Origin: an uncultured Oscillospiraceae bacterium
Lineage (GTDB): Bacteria; Bacillota; Clostridia; Oscillospirales; Acutalibacteraceae
Direction of reading: 5' to 3'
DNA: 16,523 nt
NCBI GenBank assembly: GCA_900548085.1
Contig: URJF01000022.1
Coordinates: 1-16,523, forward strand
Positions 13,285 to 16,523 of this stretch are shown one piece after another (position 1 is the first letter of the stretch; the number at the start of each line of letters is the position of its first letter). A model generated the notes under the pieces. That model worked only from the letters and a program-made list of their open reading frames with translations. It had not been told where the DNA came from and made no database searches. Position numbers and translations under genes: made by a program.

Positions 13285-14259
13285 ATGAGCGAGAAAAAAG
13301 AATTTAAAGCAGGTGCTTATGCTGTATTTGCAGGCGTTTTTTGCGCTGTTGTTCTTGTAATTATTACCATATTTGCATTTACCACACGATACACTGCTTT
13401 CTCTCCGGAAAAGGTAGCACAGTCATATGTTGATACCGTGGTACAGACCGGTGACGGATATAATGCGTGCAAGAATACCCTTATTTCTAAGAATCAAAAG
13501 TTCGGTAACTATGTTATCAATGCTTATATGCGCCCTTATGTCAACGATGGCAAGGATGTAAAGCAGGCTGACTTTGTCGGTACAGGTAACAAAGAGGAAG
13601 AAGCAGCTCTCGACAAGGTGTATGATACAATGTACGATTATTACACCGAACTCATAAAGACAGAGACCTATGATAACATTGACTCTATTTTTGAGAAGTA
13701 TTTTTCCAAGCTTGCACAGGTCAGAAAAGAAGTGTACAAGGATGACTATATGAGCACTGACTATATGTTCAGCTGCTTTGAGTCTAATGTCAGCAAATAC
13801 GGTCAGTCACTTACCGGTACAAAGAAGCAGCTTGCTAACGATAAAAAGACCGTTATCCAAAAGGAAACTGTAGGTGAGTATCAAAAAATGTTCGGCAAGG
13901 ACTATAAGTTTGTTACTACCGTTAAGTCGTGCAATGAGCTTTCAGCAGATGAGGTCAAGACTTATATGTCAGAGTACAAGGAGCGTATTCAGCCCATTGC
14001 TACATCCGGCGAAAAGAGAGCAGATGAGTTTGGACTGAAGGATGTTGACAAAAAGCATACATACAAGTCCGATATGAAGTCCGCTTTTGAAAAGCTCGAT
14101 TGCTCCGCAGATATTTCTTCTGTTGCAAAGGCAGTGGTAGAGGTAAAATGCGGTGACAAAACCGTTGCTACACAGCAGGTTTATGTAGTAAAAATCGGCA
14201 ACAGCTGGTATGTTGATAACACAAATATTGACACCACAGGCTTGTATTTGGCATTATAA
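13285..14259 (+). CDS. Membrane-anchored extracytoplasmic protein of unknown function
   Basis: A 324-residue protein with a short positively charged N terminus, one membrane helix (about 11-32, AYAVFAGVFCAVVLVIITIFAF) and a large polar, lysine- and tyrosine-rich outer domain. C20 is not in a lipobox, so it is not a lipoprotein; the helix is probably an uncleaved anchor. The last 40 residues (TVATQQVYVVKIGNSWYVDN) resemble the end of NTF2-like or DUF4878-type domains, which is only a suggestion. I do not recognise the rest. It begins 12 bases after the transporter stop, with GGGGG upstream, and shares its terminator, so it is very probably cotranscribed. A role in helping or regulating that transporter is inference from position. 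Confidence 0.82.
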   Translation: MSEKKEFKAGAYAVFAGVFCAVVLVIITIFAFTTRYTAFSPEKVAQSYVDTVVQTGDGYNACKNTLISKNQKFGNYVINAYMRPYVNDGKDVKQADFVGTGNKEEEAALDKVYDTMYDYYTELIKTETYDNIDSIFEKYFSKLAQVRKEVYKDDYMSTDYMFSCFESNVSKYGQSLTGTKKQLANDKKTVIQKETVGEYQKMFGKDYKFVTTVKSCNELSADEVKTYMSEYKERIQPIATSGEKRADEFGLKDVDKKHTYKSDMKSAFEKLDCSADISSVAKAVVEVKCGDKTVATQQVYVVKIGNSWYVDNTNIDTTGLYLAL

Positions 14260-14265
14260 TCAAAT

Positions 14266-14307
14266 AAGAGAGGGAAGTTTGGCTTATGCCTTTTCCTCTC
14301 TTTTTTT
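14266..14307 (+). terminator. Terminator of the transporter unit
   Basis: AAGAGAGG (14266-14273) pairs with CCTCTCTT (14295-14302), extended inward by G-U and A-U pairs and a GGC/GCC inner stem. A run of seven Ts (14301-14307) follows. It starts 6 bases after the stop codon. Confidence 0.85.
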
Positions 14308-14316
14308 GTAATTGTG

Positions 14317-14345
14317 TTGAAACCGATAGCAAAATATGGTATTAT
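14317..14345 (+). promoter_or_regulatory. Promoter of the M28-type peptidase gene
   Basis: TTGAAA (14317-14322), a 17-base spacer and TATTAT (14340-14345), about 32 bases ahead of the start codon and just after the terminator of the previous unit. Confidence 0.65.
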
Positions 14346-14377
14346 GAATTTATCATCATTCTTATGGAGGAGTATGT

Positions 14378-15619
14378 ATGGATCTAAAAAGAATTATTGA
14401 CAAAAAAGACGAAGCCGCACAGTATATGATTGACGAAATCACTCATATCTGTAAGGATATGGACAAGAGAGACCCCGGCTCGGAGGGCGAAAAGCAGGCT
14501 TGTGAGTATATGGCAGATGTACTCGTAAAGGACTGCGGATGCGACTCGGCAGAGGTTGAGAGTTTTAAAGAAAATCCGGGTTCATTCTTTGGCTGGATTT
14601 ATTTTACGATCACTATGGTACTTGCCGGAGTTGTATTGTTTTTCTTCTGTCCGGTAGCATCTATTGTGCTTATTGTGCTCGGTTTGTTCATTGTGCTTAT
14701 GCAGTTTGGTTTTTACAAAAAGCTGGTTGACCCATTCTTTCCGGAAAAAACAGGTCATAATGTCACTGCTATTAAAAAGTGCACAGGCGAAACTAAGAGA
14801 AGAATTATGTTCAACGGCCATCCGGATGCAGCTTGGGAGTGGCCGGTCAACTATGCATTGGGCGGCGTAGGCTTTGAGGGCCACGCAGTTATATGCGGTA
14901 TCGGAGCAGTTTATTACGTTGTTATTTCTGCTATGTATATTGCAAAGTACGGCGTACATTTTTCTGTTGCAAATCTTGCTGATCCACTTTCTAAAGCAGG
15001 TCTCGTAGGTATGATTTTTGTGCCTTTCCTTATCGGTCTTTATTGGATGTGGAACGAAAACAGAATCGTCGACGGTGCTAATGACAACCTTTCCGGCTGT
15101 TATATGGGTATCGCACTTCTCAAGTATCTCCACGACGAAGGTATTGAGCTCGAAAATACAGAGCTTGGTGTTGTTCTTACAGGTTCCGAGGAGGCAGGTC
15201 TCCGTGGCTCAAAGGCTTGGTGCGAGCAGCATAAGGGAGAATTTCAGGATGTGCCTACGATTATAGTTTCCTATGATACAATCCATGACCCAAAATATCT
15301 TATGGTAAATTATCGTGACCTTAACGGTACTGTCAAGGCAGACAAAGATGCTTCTGATTTGTTCCTTGAGGCAGCTCAGTCTATTGATGTCCCTATCAAA
15401 AAGGGTTGGGTACCACCTCTTGGCGGTGCAACCGATTCTGCCGCTTTTGCTCAGGCAGGTTTCCGTGCAGCAGGCATAACAGGACTTAATCATAAGCTCG
15501 AGGATTATTATCACACTCGTCGTGATACATATGATAATATGAACAAAGAGGGCTTGGCTAACTGCTTTGCCGCTACCGTAAAGACTCTCGAAATGTGGGA
15601 TAACGGTGCAAAACAATAA
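14378..15619 (+). CDS. Membrane-embedded M28-family metallopeptidase
   Basis: A 413-residue putative zinc aminopeptidase of clan MH. Likely metal ligands and catalytic residues follow the M28 order: H148 and D150 (FNGHPD), D236 (GANDNLSG), E271 and E272 (GSEEAGLRGS), D300 (SYDTIHD) and H379 (DYYHTRRDT). Four hydrophobic segments are predicted, at about 70-91, 92-113, 166-189 and 206-226. The last two lie between H148 and D236, where most M28 enzymes have only a short spacer. No signal peptide is present. With four helices both ends are on one side, most simply the cytoplasm. The substrate is unknown; peptide or amino-acid conjugate hydrolysis is the family expectation. The start has GGAGGAG 5 bases upstream. 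It is a single-gene unit after the transporter pair, with its own promoter and terminator. Confidence 0.87.
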   Translation: MDLKRIIDKKDEAAQYMIDEITHICKDMDKRDPGSEGEKQACEYMADVLVKDCGCDSAEVESFKENPGSFFGWIYFTITMVLAGVVLFFFCPVASIVLIVLGLFIVLMQFGFYKKLVDPFFPEKTGHNVTAIKKCTGETKRRIMFNGHPDAAWEWPVNYALGGVGFEGHAVICGIGAVYYVVISAMYIAKYGVHFSVANLADPLSKAGLVGMIFVPFLIGLYWMWNENRIVDGANDNLSGCYMGIALLKYLHDEGIELENTELGVVLTGSEEAGLRGSKAWCEQHKGEFQDVPTIIVSYDTIHDPKYLMVNYRDLNGTVKADKDASDLFLEAAQSIDVPIKKGWVPPLGGATDSAAFAQAGFRAAGITGLNHKLEDYYHTRRDTYDNMNKEGLANCFAATVKTLEMWDNGAKQ

Positions 15620-15631
15620 TTATAAAAAAAG

Positions 15632-15668
15632 AAAAATGACCGCTTGGATTTTCCAAACGGTCATTTTT
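15632..15668. terminator. Bidirectional terminator between the peptidase and phospholipase genes
   Basis: AAAAATGACCG (15632-15642) pairs with CGGTCATTTTT (15658-15668), and an inner stem TTGGA/TCCAA follows after one unpaired base on each side. It has As on the left and Ts on the right, so it can end both convergent transcripts. Confidence 0.88.
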
Positions 15669-15673
15669 TGTTA

Positions 15674-16519
15674 TTATTCTTTGATGAATTCTTTTACTTT
15701 ATCCGCCATATGAATTCCTTGAGTATAACCCAACTGATATATGCTTTCGAGTTTAGCCAAATCTTTTTCCAGTGTACCTGACTGCAGCGGAATATGAGGT
15801 TGAATGACTAATGCCTTGCCTTGTTCTTCCATTTGATGAACATATTCTAACTGCTCATTGTACATAATGTGCCTGTTTTTTATAGCTTCGCCAACTAACG
15901 GATATTTTTTCATCAGCTTAGATGATTTTTTGGGCATGGGACGTTTTACAAATCCCTTGTGCTGAGTCAGCACAACTACCGCCTTTTCGCAGCCGTCGTC
16001 AAGTGCCTTTTTTAGCGGAATTGAGTCAACAAGGCCACCGTCAAAATATAATTGACCGCCGATCTCTGTACCTTTTGTAGCAATGGGCAGGGAACAGCTC
16101 GCTCTTATTTCAGGACAGCCTCTTTCTCTAAAACTGTCGGGATAGAAGTATTCTGCCTTTCCTGTAGCGGCATTAGTAGCCACTACACAAAATTTTGTTC
16201 CGCTGTTTTCATAAGCATCTTGGTCCAGCGGACTGATGTCATAGCTAAGCTCGTTGAATATCCAGTCGCTGTTTAGGTACTCACCCTTTTTCAATAGATT
16301 ACCTACACCCATATATCTTTTGTCGTTAGCGTATTTGATTTCGATGTCGTGCTGTCTGCCTTTGCATTTTCCGATAAAGGATACACCGTTGCAGCTGCCT
16401 GCCGATACACCGATGACATAAGGAAAAGTTATGTCCTTTTCCATAAAAGCATCAAGTACGCCACTGGTATATATCGCTCTGTTTCCGCCGCCTTCCAAGA
16501 CGAGCCCACTGGTAAACAT
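15674..16519 (-). CDS. Patatin-like phospholipase
   Basis: A 281-residue member of the bacterial patatin family (YjjU-like). GLVLEGGGNRAIYTSGVLDAF (5-25) contains the glycine-rich oxyanion hole, the nucleophile is S39 in GVSAGS, and the dyad aspartate is D160 in FDGGLVDSIP. Such proteins are lipid acyl hydrolases of the cytoplasm or membrane surface; the natural substrate is unknown for this group. A C-terminal region (about 190-281, with KNRHIMYNEQLEYV) is typical of the longer YjjU-type proteins. Only 4 bases remain in the window upstream of the chosen ATG, so the ribosome-binding site cannot be seen. The N terminus fits relatives that begin with a few residues before GLVLEGGG, so the gene is probably complete. 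Confidence 0.92.
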   Translation of the reverse strand: MFTSGLVLEGGGNRAIYTSGVLDAFMEKDITFPYVIGVSAGSCNGVSFIGKCKGRQHDIEIKYANDKRYMGVGNLLKKGEYLNSDWIFNELSYDISPLDQDAYENSGTKFCVVATNAATGKAEYFYPDSFRERGCPEIRASCSLPIATKGTEIGGQLYFDGGLVDSIPLKKALDDGCEKAVVVLTQHKGFVKRPMPKKSSKLMKKYPLVGEAIKNRHIMYNEQLEYVHQMEEQGKALVIQPHIPLQSGTLEKDLAKLESIYQLGYTQGIHMADKVKEFIKE

Positions 16520-16523
16520 AAGT

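Noticed and set aside
14582..15133. Long reading frame (183 codons) antisense to the M28 peptidase gene
   Set aside because: It has no ribosome-binding site or family resemblance, and it lies wholly inside a well-supported gene on the other strand; it is explained by the codon bias of that gene.
15209..15616. Reading frame of 135 codons antisense to the end of the M28 peptidase gene
   Set aside because: No recognisable domain or ribosome-binding site, and fully inside the peptidase gene.

Overview
The window looks like chromosomal DNA of a gut-type Clostridia bacterium (Firmicutes), most likely Oscillospiraceae/Ruminococcaceae. The reasons are low-to-mid GC, Shine-Dalgarno sequences of the AGGAGG/GGTGAT type, near-consensus TTGACA/TATAAT promoters with 16-17 bp spacers, a T-box riboswitch ahead of a full trp operon, and small Clostridia-typical proteins. 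This placement is inference; there is no rRNA or other strong marker.

Layout, left to right. Bases 1-180 hold a strong leftward promoter and leader hairpin for a gene lying outside the window, followed rightward by a small cysteine-containing protein (190-390). cysK (514-1446) has a consensus promoter overlapped by a possible Rrf2-type operator, and it ends at a bidirectional terminator shared with a leftward AIM24-family gene (1506-2342). A tRNA-Asn(GUU) follows on the minus strand with its own promoter and terminator.

The centre (about 2665-10129, minus strand) is one tightly packed tryptophan operon: T-box leader with a UGG specifier, then trpE-trpG-trpD-trpC-trpF-trpB-trpA, then a SAM-dependent methyltransferase of unknown role as last gene. 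Overlaps or gaps of a few bases join every gene. Together TrpE/TrpG to TrpA convert chorismate to tryptophan. Uncharged tRNA-Trp binding the T-box would switch the leader from terminator to antiterminator. The promoter of this operon is written into the last codons of the upstream gene, a divergent asparaginase-like protein (10137-10952).

The right part (11082-15619, plus strand) has three transcription units: a two-gene unit of a stand-alone FakA/YloV middle-domain-like protein plus a stand-alone PqqD-like protein; a GPH-family sodium/sugar-type symporter with a single-pass membrane-anchored extracytoplasmic protein; and an M28-type metallopeptidase carrying four predicted membrane helices, two of them inserted between its metal ligands. 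A convergent patatin-like phospholipase (15674-16519, minus) ends the window.

Most of the window is ordinary metabolism. The least explained parts are the FakA-like/PqqD-like pair, the membrane-embedded M28 protein, the methyltransferase at the end of the trp operon, and the asparaginase-like protein whose catalytic lysine seems to be missing. No CRISPR array, insertion sequence, phage or other mobile element is visible.
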